From NCBI GenBank assembly GCA_016110215.1, contig JADWQD010000008.1, positions 1,116,001-1,180,000 on the forward strand: a stretch of DNA of 64,000 nt, written 5' to 3'. The stretch comes from Capronia americana (lineage: Eukaryota; Ascomycota; Eurotiomycetes; Chaetothyriales; Herpotrichiellaceae). The position numbers were made by a program, and so were the translations under genes. Positions 54,844 through 64,000 of this stretch are shown here, one piece after another (position 1 is the first letter of the stretch; each line of letters starts with the position of its first letter). The notes under the pieces are model-generated. The model worked only from the letters and a program-made list of their open reading frames with translations, was not told the DNA's origin and did no database searches.

Positions 54844-57390
54844 TTAGTCTAGACAATACTCCTGCGTGACAGGGAAGTCCATTTCTTTGACAAGATACCT
54901 GTTTCGGTAGAAGCGCGAAAGCAGGGCAAAAATGGCCGGACGTCGTTCTTGCCTAAGCCCAAGTCCATTCTCGGGAAGATGTTGGCCAGTCTCGTTCAGC
55001 GCCATCTCTAGCTGGTTGACTATGTCTCCCACCTTTCCCAGAAGTCGTTTGATGGCATCGAGGTAACGGGGATCTTGGGCGCCATGCTTGCCGTTCGCAT
55101 GAATCTCTTGCGTAATACTGTCGTTTTGAAGCGCTTGGGCCTGTCCTAGTAAAGTGTCGAGGAAGCCACATGTGACCTCATCGAGACTACTGATCCACCC
55201 TTGTCGAATAAACCCGACATGTCTGGTCTTCGGTTTCAGGAGGCCGCTCTCCTCCGAGGTATTCGTAACGAGAAGGCAATGCATCCTTGTGACGGGCTCT
55301 CGAGGCGGGTTGATGGGATGTTGTAGTAATATCTCAAACTTTGCCCCGCTTCCTGCTTCGGCGATGAGATCATACAATGCCATGTCACCGTGACCTGATG
55401 GATATTTCTTCTGGTCGGACGTGCTGAATATTTCAAACCACTGCTCACCACACTTGAGGAGATCGAACATGCTGGAAGCGGCGGTTGAAGGACGACCGAG
55501 CATACCGTCGACTCGCTGGGGCACTGAGACCGAACATCCTGCGGAGGAGAGAAGCAAGCCACTCGATGACGGACGAGCTAGGTCAGCTTCTTTGGAATAG
55601 AAGAAGTGAGATGTGTCCTTTATGTTGAGCAGTGTCGAGGGCGCCCATCTCAGTCCCGGTGTCGTCAGCCTCTCGCCGACGTGATAGATCAGAGACTTGG
55701 GAATCTTTGGATGGCCCTGCACAGTCGCCCTCCACATGCGCGCCATCCGCTGATCCCTGAGACTCTTCATTCGATCCTCACAGTTGGACGATGGTTGCAC
55801 CTCTCCTCCCCCTCCGCCAATAACGACATCTGCTTTGATCTGCAGAAGAGCTGCAAGACAAACCGGCTCGTCAGAAATCTTGCAGACCGATCTGTATCTT
55901 AGGGCCTCGGCAAGATACCAGAGCTCGCCGCCATCTTGTTTACTCGATTCGATTCGAAGTTTCCAATACTCGCTAACCAGTTCGCCGGTGAAGTGGTACG
56001 TTTCGGGTTCCGTCATAATAGACAGGCCGTCAAAAACTTGGCGCAGCTCGATGGGTTCATCTCGAAATTGAACCCAAAGTTTTGACGCCAGGTTCGCCTC
56101 GTTGAGAGTCCACAGCCTGAATATCCACCCGGATGAGAACACCCTCGACATCACCTCAACCGGATGAAGGTGCTTGCAGTCGACATCGACAAGAGATGAA
56201 TCCATAGCGAGGACTTGGGATGCGTCTCGGTATACTTGAGGCATCTGTGCCAGAGCGAGGAGCTTACCCACAGGATCTACCGGGCAGCAGAGTGTATCGA
56301 GCCATAAATAGGGCCTCTTCTGGTTGCTGCTGTTGGATGATTCAGGCTTGTACAATCTTCTGATGAGGCCGTAGATCCGGGCAAGCTGACACTGAGGCAG
56401 AGAGTTCCTTTTTGGGTTGCCCAAGCCGTCTGCCCATACGTGAGAGAGTGCGACAAACCAAGAATTTGGCCGGGCTGGAACAACATTGATGAAAAACCTT
56501 TTGGATTTTCGGTCGAACTTCAAGTCTAATAGCGCAATTTTGCCGTCTTTCAGTGCCTTGATGACCTTTGCTTGGTTTGCCTTTACATCTCTACAGGTGC
56601 CCGGGTGAAGATGCTGGGATCTGTATTCCGAAACATCCATTTGCCAGGTGCAGCAGGCTCCAATGGCACAGCCGTTGTGAGTCTGCCCTTTATATCTTTT
56701 CGTGACGTGAGAGAGATATATCTTGGATTGTAGTGAATAGAACTTCTCTAGCGTGAGTGCAGCCTGGGCAGGACACCATCCACGCTTCTGCATTGCTGCC
56801 ACCCGCAGGCTCGGTTCATCGAAGTCGCCCCAGCAACCTAAGCTGACGAGGAAATCCGTCATCCCCCCAGCTTTTGCAGCCAGGATCACGGCCGTGCTGA
56901 GAACCTCGGCTGTTGCAGCAATGCCCATCTTCACCCTGGTATTGAACGCACCGGGCGTGGCGAAGAGAGCCAAATAGGTCATGTGCAGACACTGGCGAAA
57001 GTGGTCGAGCCGCTGCTGGTCAAACCTTTGGTCTCTCATCATCCACTGTCTGAGTTTGGTGGGAAGTACTTTCGTCGAAATGACCACCGTGTTCGAGTGT
57101 GTCGCAGGGCGCACGAAGTCGCTCGGGTCGAACAGGTCGTGTCCCAAGAGCTCCTGAAGGAGGCCAAAGAAGAGCCAGGTCTGGAGAAAGCGCTCGAGCT
57201 CAGACATCTCCAGCGTGGATTCGTACAGGGACATACTCCCCGCGTCTACCATGTTTGCTGCAACTCGGTAGGCCTCGTTGGATTTGACGTATTCGAGGAA
57301 AGGCACGCCGAGGTAGTTGTTGTAGGACACATGCGGCACTTCGTCCTCTTCCGTGAGCTCGGCCCCAAAGGGAAGGCAGAGATGGTCCAT
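54844..57390 (-). CDS. HET-domain protein (heterokaryon incompatibility family)
   Basis: A single exon of 848 residues from the ATG at 57390; upstream in frame only a GTG opens. The HET domain is near residues 310-480: ALSHVWADGLGN, then QCQLARIYGLIRRL, PYLWLDTLCCPVD, QMPQVYRDASQVLAMD and later SSGWIFRLWTLNEANLA. The ~300 residues before it are helical and rich in Leu and contain Cys motifs (GACCTWQMDV). The long C-terminal part carries LQHPINPPREPVTRMHCLLV and an end typical of long HET proteins. HET proteins trigger growth arrest or cell death on meeting an incompatible partner in filamentous fungi; this one has no visible NACHT or repeat partner domain, so it may be a stand-alone effector or an uncharacterised member. 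Confidence 0.82.
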   Translation of the reverse strand: MDHLCLPFGAELTEEDEVPHVSYNNYLGVPFLEYVKSNEAYRVAANMVDAGSMSLYESTLEMSELERFLQTWLFFGLLQELLGHDLFDPSDFVRPATHSNTVVISTKVLPTKLRQWMMRDQRFDQQRLDHFRQCLHMTYLALFATPGAFNTRVKMGIAATAEVLSTAVILAAKAGGMTDFLVSLGCWGDFDEPSLRVAAMQKRGWCPAQAALTLEKFYSLQSKIYLSHVTKRYKGQTHNGCAIGACCTWQMDVSEYRSQHLHPGTCRDVKANQAKVIKALKDGKIALLDLKFDRKSKRFFINVVPARPNSWFVALSHVWADGLGNPKRNSLPQCQLARIYGLIRRLYKPESSNSSNQKRPYLWLDTLCCPVDPVGKLLALAQMPQVYRDASQVLAMDSSLVDVDCKHLHPVEVMSRVFSSGWIFRLWTLNEANLASKLWVQFRDEPIELRQVFDGLSIMTEPETYHFTGELVSEYWKLRIESSKQDGGELWYLAEALRYRSVCKISDEPVCLAALLQIKADVVIGGGGGEVQPSSNCEDRMKSLRDQRMARMWRATVQGHPKIPKSLIYHVGERLTTPGLRWAPSTLLNIKDTSHFFYSKEADLARPSSSGLLLSSAGCSVSVPQRVDGMLGRPSTAASSMFDLLKCGEQWFEIFSTSDQKKYPSGHGDMALYDLIAEAGSGAKFEILLQHPINPPREPVTRMHCLLVTNTSEESGLLKPKTRHVGFIRQGWISSLDEVTCGFLDTLLGQAQALQNDSITQEIHANGKHGAQDPRYLDAIKRLLGKVGDIVNQLEMALNETGQHLPENGLGLRQERRPAIFALLSRFYRNRYLVKEMDFPVTQEYCLD

Positions 57391-58776
57391 AGCTGACGGT
57401 GGTCTGGTCGACCTGAAGAGAAGCACCTGGAGACCATGTGCAAAAGGTGGGGAACCATGGTACCAACGGGGGATCTAAGTAGTCGAGTTTTAAGAGACCC
57501 CTGGGGCCCCCTGACTCAAGCCACGCCTCAGGACCCGCCAATCCGCGCCCAGAGTTGCACCGCCACCGAATAGCCACAGCTCAAAGCTACTTAGTCAGGG
57601 CTCAGGGGAAACAGCAAGGTACTCAAGCGTGGAAACGGAATGGTTTTGGAGAGGTTGAGATCTGGCATTGAGTAAGTATTGTTCATCGGGAGAGGAGGAT
57701 CGAGACAGAGCGCGCTCCTTTTAGGGTCAACACGTCGATAGTCATCATCAGACGTTGGGACTCTGGTTGTGTCCTTGAGCTGTCTTCCTCTTGAAAGCAG
57801 AGCTAGACCGGCTTGGAATACTCGGTGGCATTTGTGGCTAGGAGAGCATTGACCTGTTTCTGTTAAGTGTAAAGCAGCTTCACTGACAATAGGAAATATG
57901 TGCGGTCGCTACCGAGGAGTCAATGCTGGCCGCCTCGTTTCGCAGACCGTTAATCACATCATGTACTTCCTATGGTTGTATGGCCTGGGTTGTTCTGGCT
58001 ATCTCAAAGTGTGCTGTCCATCCTGCAGATCAAGGACTTGTTGTATATCCCGTTCCTCCGCTGGGATTTGTCCTCTTTTCTGAGCTGCCTGCAGCAGTCT
58101 TTTTGGCGCATTCATTGGACTTCCAACAACGGTTCGTTTCTACAAGTTTGGGACTTGCAGAAATTCGTGTCTGATCAAGCGTGCGAAGTAGAGAGCACAG
58201 TATCCACATTCACGCTGCCATAGGTCTGGTTTAGCGGGTGGTCTTCATTCTCGCTGGGGGGTGCTTGATCTTCAGCGAAGCAGAGCAGAGGTTGACCACA
58301 TGCGCTTTGTTTGCGAATGGAGAGTGACATGGCTTAGGACATTTCAAGCGAGCGTTGAGATCTCATCCCTCAAAAATTCAGACTGACTCCAAACTGAGAG
58401 TGGAAGGTGAATGCAGCGCGAGGAGGAGCTGTGGCGTAAGTAAAAGTTCCTCCAGACATGACTGACGCTGTGATTGACCAAGCGCATGCTGCGTAGCGTG
58501 GTGCTACCGCAACTTTTTTGAGTACGGAGCACCCCTTGTCTTGTCCACCCAACCCTGCCGCTAGGACTGCACTCTCCGCGTTATGGCATGACAATGGGCA
58601 GAAAAGAGATATGTCAAGAATCTAGTGTTCAACGGACTTGCAAAGACCACCGAGTGGCTCTAATTGTGGCTGAAACAACCACGCGCTGATCTCACGACTA
58701 TCTTGATTTGTCTGATCCTGCTCGCTGCGAGAGACAGCTATGACCGTAATTATAGCACGTCAAATCCATCACCTCA
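57391..58776. other. Intergenic region, no gene supported
   Basis: About 1.4 kb upstream of the HET gene. Small overlapping frames only. A GC-rich stretch with GGGGCCCCC occurs near 57505-57515. The HET promoter should lie in its left part. Confidence 0.5.
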
Positions 58777-59688
58777 TCAGTCCACCGACTCCCTTGCAGG
58801 CACCCAGTACTTCTCGAGGTATTCCGCCGCGGTAGTCGGGTGAATATGCGGGACCGCGGCATTGAATGTCGGCTCGAAATCAATCCTCTCCTTCGCAATC
58901 GCGTCCAGCAGCTGATAGTAGAACTTGGACCCGAAATCCAGATCCCCGCTCTGCAGAGTCGACGAGATCTCCGCCAGGGACACCTTGACGACCTTGAGCG
59001 CCCTTCCGGTGACGCGCTGCACGAGCTCGACCAACTCGTTGCCGGAGATCCTGTCACCCGCGATCCTGCTGATCGGGTCCCACTTTGGTAGATCTAGACT
59101 AGCGGCGACGAAGGAGCCCACGTCCTGCATGGTCGTGAAGACGATCTTCTGGTCGCCATCCTCGGGGACCGTGATCACCCCGTCGCGCATGTTCAGGATG
59201 AACGGCGCGCTCTTATACCCGGCTCGGGCATCGGGTTCGTCATTGAGAGCCCCCACGCCCCAGACGTTCATCCAAAACCCGACCACGAAACGGGTGTGTT
59301 CCATGCCGGAATTCCGGAGCGCCTCGAAGACGGGTTCCTTGGCGCGATACGCGTCGACGACATCACCACAGTCGGTCGCCCAATCGGAGGGCACGAAGCG
59401 CTTGACGCCGGCGTGTTTGGCGGCCTCGACGAGGGCCAGTTGTGCGGCGATGACCCCGGCGCCGTAGCCTGCCAGGCAGCTGATCACGGTGTCGACGTCG
59501 CGGAGACTGTCGTGTATGGATTTCGCGGATGAGTAGTCCACAACGCGGACTGTGATCCCCCGGGCTTCTAGGTCTGGTTGGTCCGAGCGCGAGAGCACGA
59601 TGACATTGTGCGAGGCCGTGGCGTGGATGGCGTTAACGATGTTGAGCCCGATACTGCCGACTCCGCCGGCCACGGCAATTGTGGGCAT
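58777..59688 (-). CDS. NmrA-like / isoflavone-reductase-type NAD(P)-binding protein
   Basis: A single exon of 303 residues from the ATG at 59688. The start MPTIAVAGGVGSIGLNIV is the nucleotide-binding beta-alpha unit (GGxGxxG), followed by NVIVLSRS, where the basic residue after the second strand suggests NADP(H) preference. Later marks: DTVISCLAGYG, AAKHAGVKRFVPSDW, VFTTMQDVGSFVAASLDLP and ERIDFEPTFN, in the order of the isoflavone/phenylcoumaran-reductase branch. The motif KRFVPSDW replaces the YxxxK catalytic pair of classic SDRs. Fungal members reduce aromatic or phenolic substrates, or act as redox sensors without catalysis. It is divergent from the downstream isomerase-like gene by 855 bases. 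Confidence 0.88.
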   Translation of the reverse strand: MPTIAVAGGVGSIGLNIVNAIHATASHNVIVLSRSDQPDLEARGITVRVVDYSSAKSIHDSLRDVDTVISCLAGYGAGVIAAQLALVEAAKHAGVKRFVPSDWATDCGDVVDAYRAKEPVFEALRNSGMEHTRFVVGFWMNVWGVGALNDEPDARAGYKSAPFILNMRDGVITVPEDGDQKIVFTTMQDVGSFVAASLDLPKWDPISRIAGDRISGNELVELVQRVTGRALKVVKVSLAEISSTLQSGDLDFGSKFYYQLLDAIAKERIDFEPTFNAAVPHIHPTTAAEYLEKYWVPARESVD

Positions 59689-60543
59689 GATTTGAGATGC
59701 CTTGTGCGTTGAGAGACGTGAGTGGGTTTGTCATTCCCATTCTCTTTCTGCTGAATGACCGGACTTCCAAGGTCTTTAAGGCAAAATTGTTTGGTGGGTT
59801 TACTACTCAGTATGGAGCAATTCGTGCATGTCCAAGCTGCAGGGCTGGTGTAATCGCCTCTTCCTCAGGCCCTTCAAAGTGCATGTTGTACAACCCACGC
59901 TGTAGCACCGGCGGACAAACAGCATTGTTCGTATGAAAACTCGGATGAATGATTGTGTGGCCGTCGGTTCGGCGACTATTGTAGCGTGTTCGAAGAGCAG
60001 CTGTTGGTATGATCGAAATGGCATCAGTTCGAACTGAATGGGCTCGCAGCAGGTGTGCGTTACAGCATGCAGTAGGTGGCCAGACCCCAGCTAGGCACGC
60101 CAGGATATTATATAAGCGTCTGCAGCTCATATCAGCGCATGGTTCGTACGGGGAACAATGTCCTCGGCTTTGCTGACTTGCAGCAACACTTGACGGCTTT
60201 CGGATCGGCAGCTGACATGGATCGTGAATTGCTGCTTTCGTGCGTCTAGCTACCGTCAGCATCAACGAAGCAGGGTTCTAGAATGTCGACAGTACCGCAA
60301 CGGCAGCTCGTCTGGCCTTATCTTCCTCGATCAAGGCGGGTTTGTCAGACAGTCATTGCAATGACGTCCCATAGGTTGCCTTGTGATATGGTCTCACGCT
60401 TCGATCCCATCATCAATATAGTACCCCAGATTCTCTTAATGCGGTCCCCTCTCGTCCCGCGAGTGCGATAACTTCTTCATCTCACTCGTCTAAAACGAGG
60501 CAAAAAGGACGAGAGTCGTATTTCCATCCAAACTCCCTTATCC
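59689..60543. other. Intergenic region between divergent reductase and isomerase-like genes
   Basis: About 855 bases holding the promoters of both neighbours. No gene is supported; overlapping frames at 59803-60265 (minus) show no family. The stretch 60480-60540 before the ATG is rich in A and C. Confidence 0.5.
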
Positions 60544-61356
60544 ATGCCATTCACGTTCGTGCCCTACGCCAAATCACAGACTCTGGACTCCGCCGTCATA
60601 CTCGCAGTTCTCGTCGTACGCCTGGTGCAGACTTTAACTCTCCCACTACAACGTCTCTTCGACGTCGTCCAGGCAGTCCCTAGTCTGATCATGACCCCGC
60701 CCCTCAAGGTCGACCTCTACTGGTCATTCCGCAGCCCGTACTCATACCTCGCCACCGAACGCCTCGCAGCCTGGCAGCGAGAATATAATCTGGAGATCCG
60801 CCTACGGCCCGTCCTGCCCCTCGTGGTGCGAAGGCCGGATTTCTTCAAGAACGCCAACCCACTATTGATGTCGTACGTCGAGAAGATCGATTCACCCCGC
60901 GTGGCTGAATATCTCGGTTTGCCATTCCAATGGCCGAACCCAGATCCCGTCGCCGTCCATCTGGAAGACAACGGTGTCCCGACGATGGACGAAGAACAGC
61001 CCTACATCTACCGACTCACGTACCTGGGCGTGCTCGCGGAAGAGCGCGGCCGCGGCGTCGACTTCGCCGAACAGGTCTCCAAACTCATCTGGACGACGGA
61101 CGACTGGCACCGCGGGTATTATTTGGAGGAGGCAGCTCGGAGGGCCGGCTTGGATTTAGCCGACATGGACGCGGCTGTGCTTCATCAGACTGGGAGATTC
61201 AAAGTTGAGGTCGATGCGAACCAGGTCGCCCTCAATGCCGCGGGCCACTGGGGCGTTCCGACCTGTGTCTTTGACGGGGAGCCGTTCTTTGGACAGGACA
61301 GGCTGGATATGCTTTTCTGGAGGATGCGGCAGAAGGGATTGAAGCAGCGAGATTGA
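60544..61356 (+). CDS. 2-hydroxychromene-2-carboxylate isomerase / GST-kappa-like (DsbA fold) protein
   Basis: A single exon of 270 residues. The catalytic domain starts near residue 52 with VDLYWSFRSPYSYLATERL, the signature of the DsbA-like HCCA isomerase/GST-kappa family, in which the Ser of SFRSPYSYL activates glutathione; the end PTCVFDGEPFFGQDRLDMLF is likewise typical. Before it lies an extra ~50 residues with a hydrophobic run AVILAVLVVRLVQTLTLPL, perhaps a membrane anchor or organelle signal. The alternative start MTPPLKVDLYW at 60691 would remove this and give a standard-length enzyme. In bacteria the enzyme isomerises hydroxychromene carboxylate in naphthalene breakdown; fungal roles are unproven. 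The gene sits among an NmrA-like reductase and a DHA2 transporter. Confidence 0.85.
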   Translation: MPFTFVPYAKSQTLDSAVILAVLVVRLVQTLTLPLQRLFDVVQAVPSLIMTPPLKVDLYWSFRSPYSYLATERLAAWQREYNLEIRLRPVLPLVVRRPDFFKNANPLLMSYVEKIDSPRVAEYLGLPFQWPNPDPVAVHLEDNGVPTMDEEQPYIYRLTYLGVLAEERGRGVDFAEQVSKLIWTTDDWHRGYYLEEAARRAGLDLADMDAAVLHQTGRFKVEVDANQVALNAAGHWGVPTCVFDGEPFFGQDRLDMLFWRMRQKGLKQRD

Positions 61357-62862
61357 AGTGCTTGGCCAGGGAACTGGAAAGAAAGGAGTAAAGGAGTCCA
61401 GAAGAAGGAGTGTGAGAAGGTCGACCGTAAGCCAACATGCGGCGGCGGAAACGATTTCGGCCGAACAGTGCCGAGGTTTCCCCGGGGCGCAGGCAACGTG
61501 TCGCTGGCGAAGGGATTCATCGCTGGTCTCTCTCCTTTCTAATTAAGTATTTGCCAAATACGGAAGCCAGGTCTATTCTATCAGTGTTCAAATCCATGAG
61601 ATCTATCAGGCAAGAGGAGACTGACCGGCTACTAAGCCATACGATACCGAACGCCATCCTCTCTCCATGAGAGTATTTGATACGATTCCCATCAGCTGAG
61701 ACAAAGACCCTAGATCCCAGCTCGTGGACAGTCTATCAAAGTCGCGGCGGGATCTTGGGCTGCCTCTGTGTGGGCACTTGAAGATGGGATAACGCGCATC
61801 ACATCGCCTTGGACGAGATCTAAGGCTGTTGATGCATAGGACTATGGTTGGGAATGCATGATCTGGTAATCCTGCCAACAACAGACCAGCTTACGCGGGC
61901 AGGACGACACCAGCGGGCAAAAAGGGAGGACAGGAATCTTCTTTCCCCGTTCCCTGTTGTTCTTGAAGTCCGAATCGACCACAAACAAGACATCCTTGAC
62001 CATACCGGGGCTGGGCCCTTTCCGCGTGTGCGCGACAGGAGGTGTCTCTCCTCCATCGCTTTCCGTGATACTATCCAAGTCCATGTTGGGAAGGCTACAA
62101 TCGAAGTTCCAGCGCTCGCCTGGACGGAAGCTGCCGACCTTGAGATGGTGACATTCAGACTGCTGATTGATCTATCGCACCAATCTTCGCTTGGAGCTTC
62201 TCATGGATGGAGCTATACCCTCTATATTGTCCGTTGGTGCACGATGTACCGACAAAGTGGAGTTTGATATCATTCGCTAGGACAAAACTTCGAATGCCGC
62301 CTCGCTGTACAGTCTGTTCAGTTCGACCATGACCCACTGTATACCGGCTCCCTTATGTCTAATCTCGCTCGGCTTCATTCTTCTCCTAGTCGTGAGTGTC
62401 TGAGCGCAGACGGCATCCGTTCTCTCCTCCGCCATAGCATCAGAGCCCTGGAGATGAAAGTAAGCCAAAACTCACCACGGACGAATATACCATGTCTTCA
62501 GGCTCCTATTCTAGAAAGTGGCCTCGTATCCAAAGTGGTCGTGATGGCGCTTGTGTCTATTGTCGCCGCGCAAAGAGGGACGCTGATGGTGCATTTTGCT
62601 TCTCGTCCGAGAGATGGAGTACTGGGAATTTACCGTGGGAAAAGGGAGTCCTATTATTTAGCATCAATAGGCCGTGCTCGGCCGATTGAATCTTCCACTG
62701 ACTTTCATTACCTTGTGTGGATTATTTAATTGAGGGAGTTGCCTTGGATCTGTCCGTGCGATACTGTCCATCTCCAATCTATCACCTACCTGTACCCGAC
62801 TCCGACCCCTTCTTTATCACCGCTTGTTTGTTCATTCCTTCTCTTAGTCCCGGCGCTGTTCC
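61357..62862. other. Intergenic region with a short Cys-motif frame
   Basis: About 1.5 kb between the isomerase-like gene and the last transporter. No firm gene is supported. The 65-codon frame at 62492-62689 is listed separately. The bases 62710-62862 are CT-rich and fit the transporter promoter. Confidence 0.5.
62492..62689 (+). other. Short frame with a Zn2Cys6-like but incomplete start
   Basis: An ATG-led frame of 65 codons contains ACVYCRRAKRDADG, resembling the first loop of fungal Zn2Cys6 DNA-binding domains (ACxxCRxRKxKCDG) but with the third Cys replaced by Ala and no further Cys in the right spacing. It may be a decayed fragment or a chance likeness. Confidence 0.25.
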
Positions 62863-64000
62863 ATGTACTCAAACATGAGTACAGAGAAGGAATCCGGTGT
62901 GGCTGAATCCCAGTTTAAAAATGCCAGCGCAAGCCAAAAGGATATATCCTGCAAGTCACCTTCTGCATCCCGTATAGCCATCAACCTCGACCTCGAAGCC
63001 AAGGGCTCTCCAGCTACTGACGTTGGAGCAGTCACGACCGAGCCCGAGTCGGACACACAAGATGAAGGACAATACCCCGAAGGCATACGTCTGGCCGTAA
63101 TCGCCCTCTCGATCCTCCTCTGCGTCTTCATCATGGCCCTCGACCTCACTATCATTGGCACCGCCATCCCTCGAATCACCGACCAATTTCACTCTCTCGC
63201 CGACGTGGGCTGGTATGGATCGGCCTTCTTTCTGACCACGGCTGCCACCCAGCCATTATGGGGCAAGATCTTCCAGTTCTTCGACCTGAAGATGATGTAT
63301 TTCGTCGCCATCTTCTTCTTTGAACTGGGTAGCCTGATTTGTGGCGTTGCGAGGAGTTCGGCCATGCTGATCGTCGGGAGAGCCATAGCCGGAATCGGTG
63401 CAGCGGGGATATCGAGTGGCGGGTATGCCATCATTGGATTCAGTGCAGCACCTCGGTCCCGACCTGTCTTTCTTGGACTGATTGGTCTCGGGGTAATGGT
63501 TGCGAGCGTCATTGGGCCGCTGCTGGGCGGCGTTTTCACAGAACACATATCCTGGAGGTGGTGTTGTAAGTCTTCAGTCCCAATACTCGCTTCAATCCTG
63601 CCCATGTTTCCTAGCACCGACTAGCACGCTGACGGGTTGGAACATAACAGTTTACATAAATCTGCCTATCGGCGGTGTCACTGTGCTGGCCATCTTCCTC
63701 AGCTTCCATACCCCTGAAGTGGCGAAGCCAAAGAAAGCGTCCCTCAGAGAGAAGATCATACAAATGGATATCCCGGGCGTGGGTATCATCATTGGGGCCA
63801 TGACTTGCTACCTTCTTGCACTTCAATGGGGCGGTACAACAAAATCATGGGGCTCTCGGGACGTGATCGGCACGCTCGTCGGGTTCGGCGTGCTGATTAT
63901 CATATTCGTCCTCGTCGAGTACGTCACCGCCGAAAGGGCCCTGGTGGCGCGCAGACTGATCACCTCTCGCACCATTGCCGCCCTATGTGTGTTCAACTTC
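62863..64000 (+). CDS. MFS transporter, DHA2 (14-span multidrug efflux) family, 3' truncated by window end
   Basis: Exons 62863-63565 and 63651 to beyond 64000; the 85-nt intron (GTAAGT to ATAACAG) is phase 1 and joins ISWRWC-F-YINLPIGG, a hallmark of this family. The ATG at 62863 is chosen; a second at 62875 is possible. The first ~70 residues are polar; then IRLAVIALSILLCVFIMALDLT (helix 1), DVGWYGSAFFLTTAATQPLW, and motif C in GLGVMVASVIGPLLGG. Members export drugs, toxic metabolites or amino acids by proton exchange, often with biosynthetic or detoxification genes beside them. The rest of the protein, including the last seven helices, lies past the window. Confidence 0.9.

Overview
The window is nuclear DNA of a filamentous ascomycete (Pezizomycotina). 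Evidence: genes are split by short GT-AG introns of about 46-95 nt with CTAAC/CTGAC-type branch points; intergenic spaces are 0.3-4 kb; and the gene content is typical of the group (HET-domain proteins, bZIP-DUF3425 factor, DUF3455 secreted protein, CASP/COY1, CORVET subunit, two classes of MFS transporter). No rRNA, convincing tRNA, CRISPR or intact transposon was seen. The class cannot be fixed from sequence alone; a Eurotiomycete-like fungus is a reasonable guess. Exon borders were placed by reading-frame continuity, splice consensus and family motifs, not by transcripts.

Layout. 0-3.5 kb: 3' end of a probable HET protein, then a C2H2 zinc-finger gene. 3.5-7.4 kb: gene-poor with short repeats. 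7.4-11.5 kb (minus): an ACP6-like histidine acid phosphatase and a VHS-GAT endosomal protein. 11.5-14.9 kb: no firm gene. 14.9-20.6 kb (plus): an alpha/beta hydrolase and a large membrane protein joining DOMON, dopamine-beta-hydroxylase-like, DOMON and cytochrome b561 modules. 22-26 kb (minus): a coiled-coil protein and a WRAP73/WDR8 homologue. 27-33 kb: a UBA-like protein, a small helical protein, an AT-rich island and a secreted DUF3455 protein. 35-43 kb: CASP/COY1 golgin, VPS3-type CORVET subunit and Rab4-type GTPase, three adjacent trafficking genes. 43-51 kb: a 2-oxoglutarate oxygenase, two small proteins, and a tail-to-tail pair of DHA1 transporter and FAD monooxygenase. 52-57 kb: bZIP-DUF3425 factor and HET protein, tail to tail. 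58-64 kb: NmrA-like reductase, chromene-carboxylate-isomerase/GST-kappa-like protein and a DHA2 transporter cut by the window end.

How genes may work together. The multidomain oxidoreductase carries the copper ligands and the candidate haem ligands needed to move electrons from cytosolic ascorbate through b561 and DOMON haems to a secreted copper monooxygenase site. CASP, VPS3 and Rab4 all serve Golgi/endosome membrane traffic. The transporter/FAD-monooxygenase pair and the 58-64 kb enzyme/transporter group could be small detoxification modules. These links are inferences from domains and gene order.
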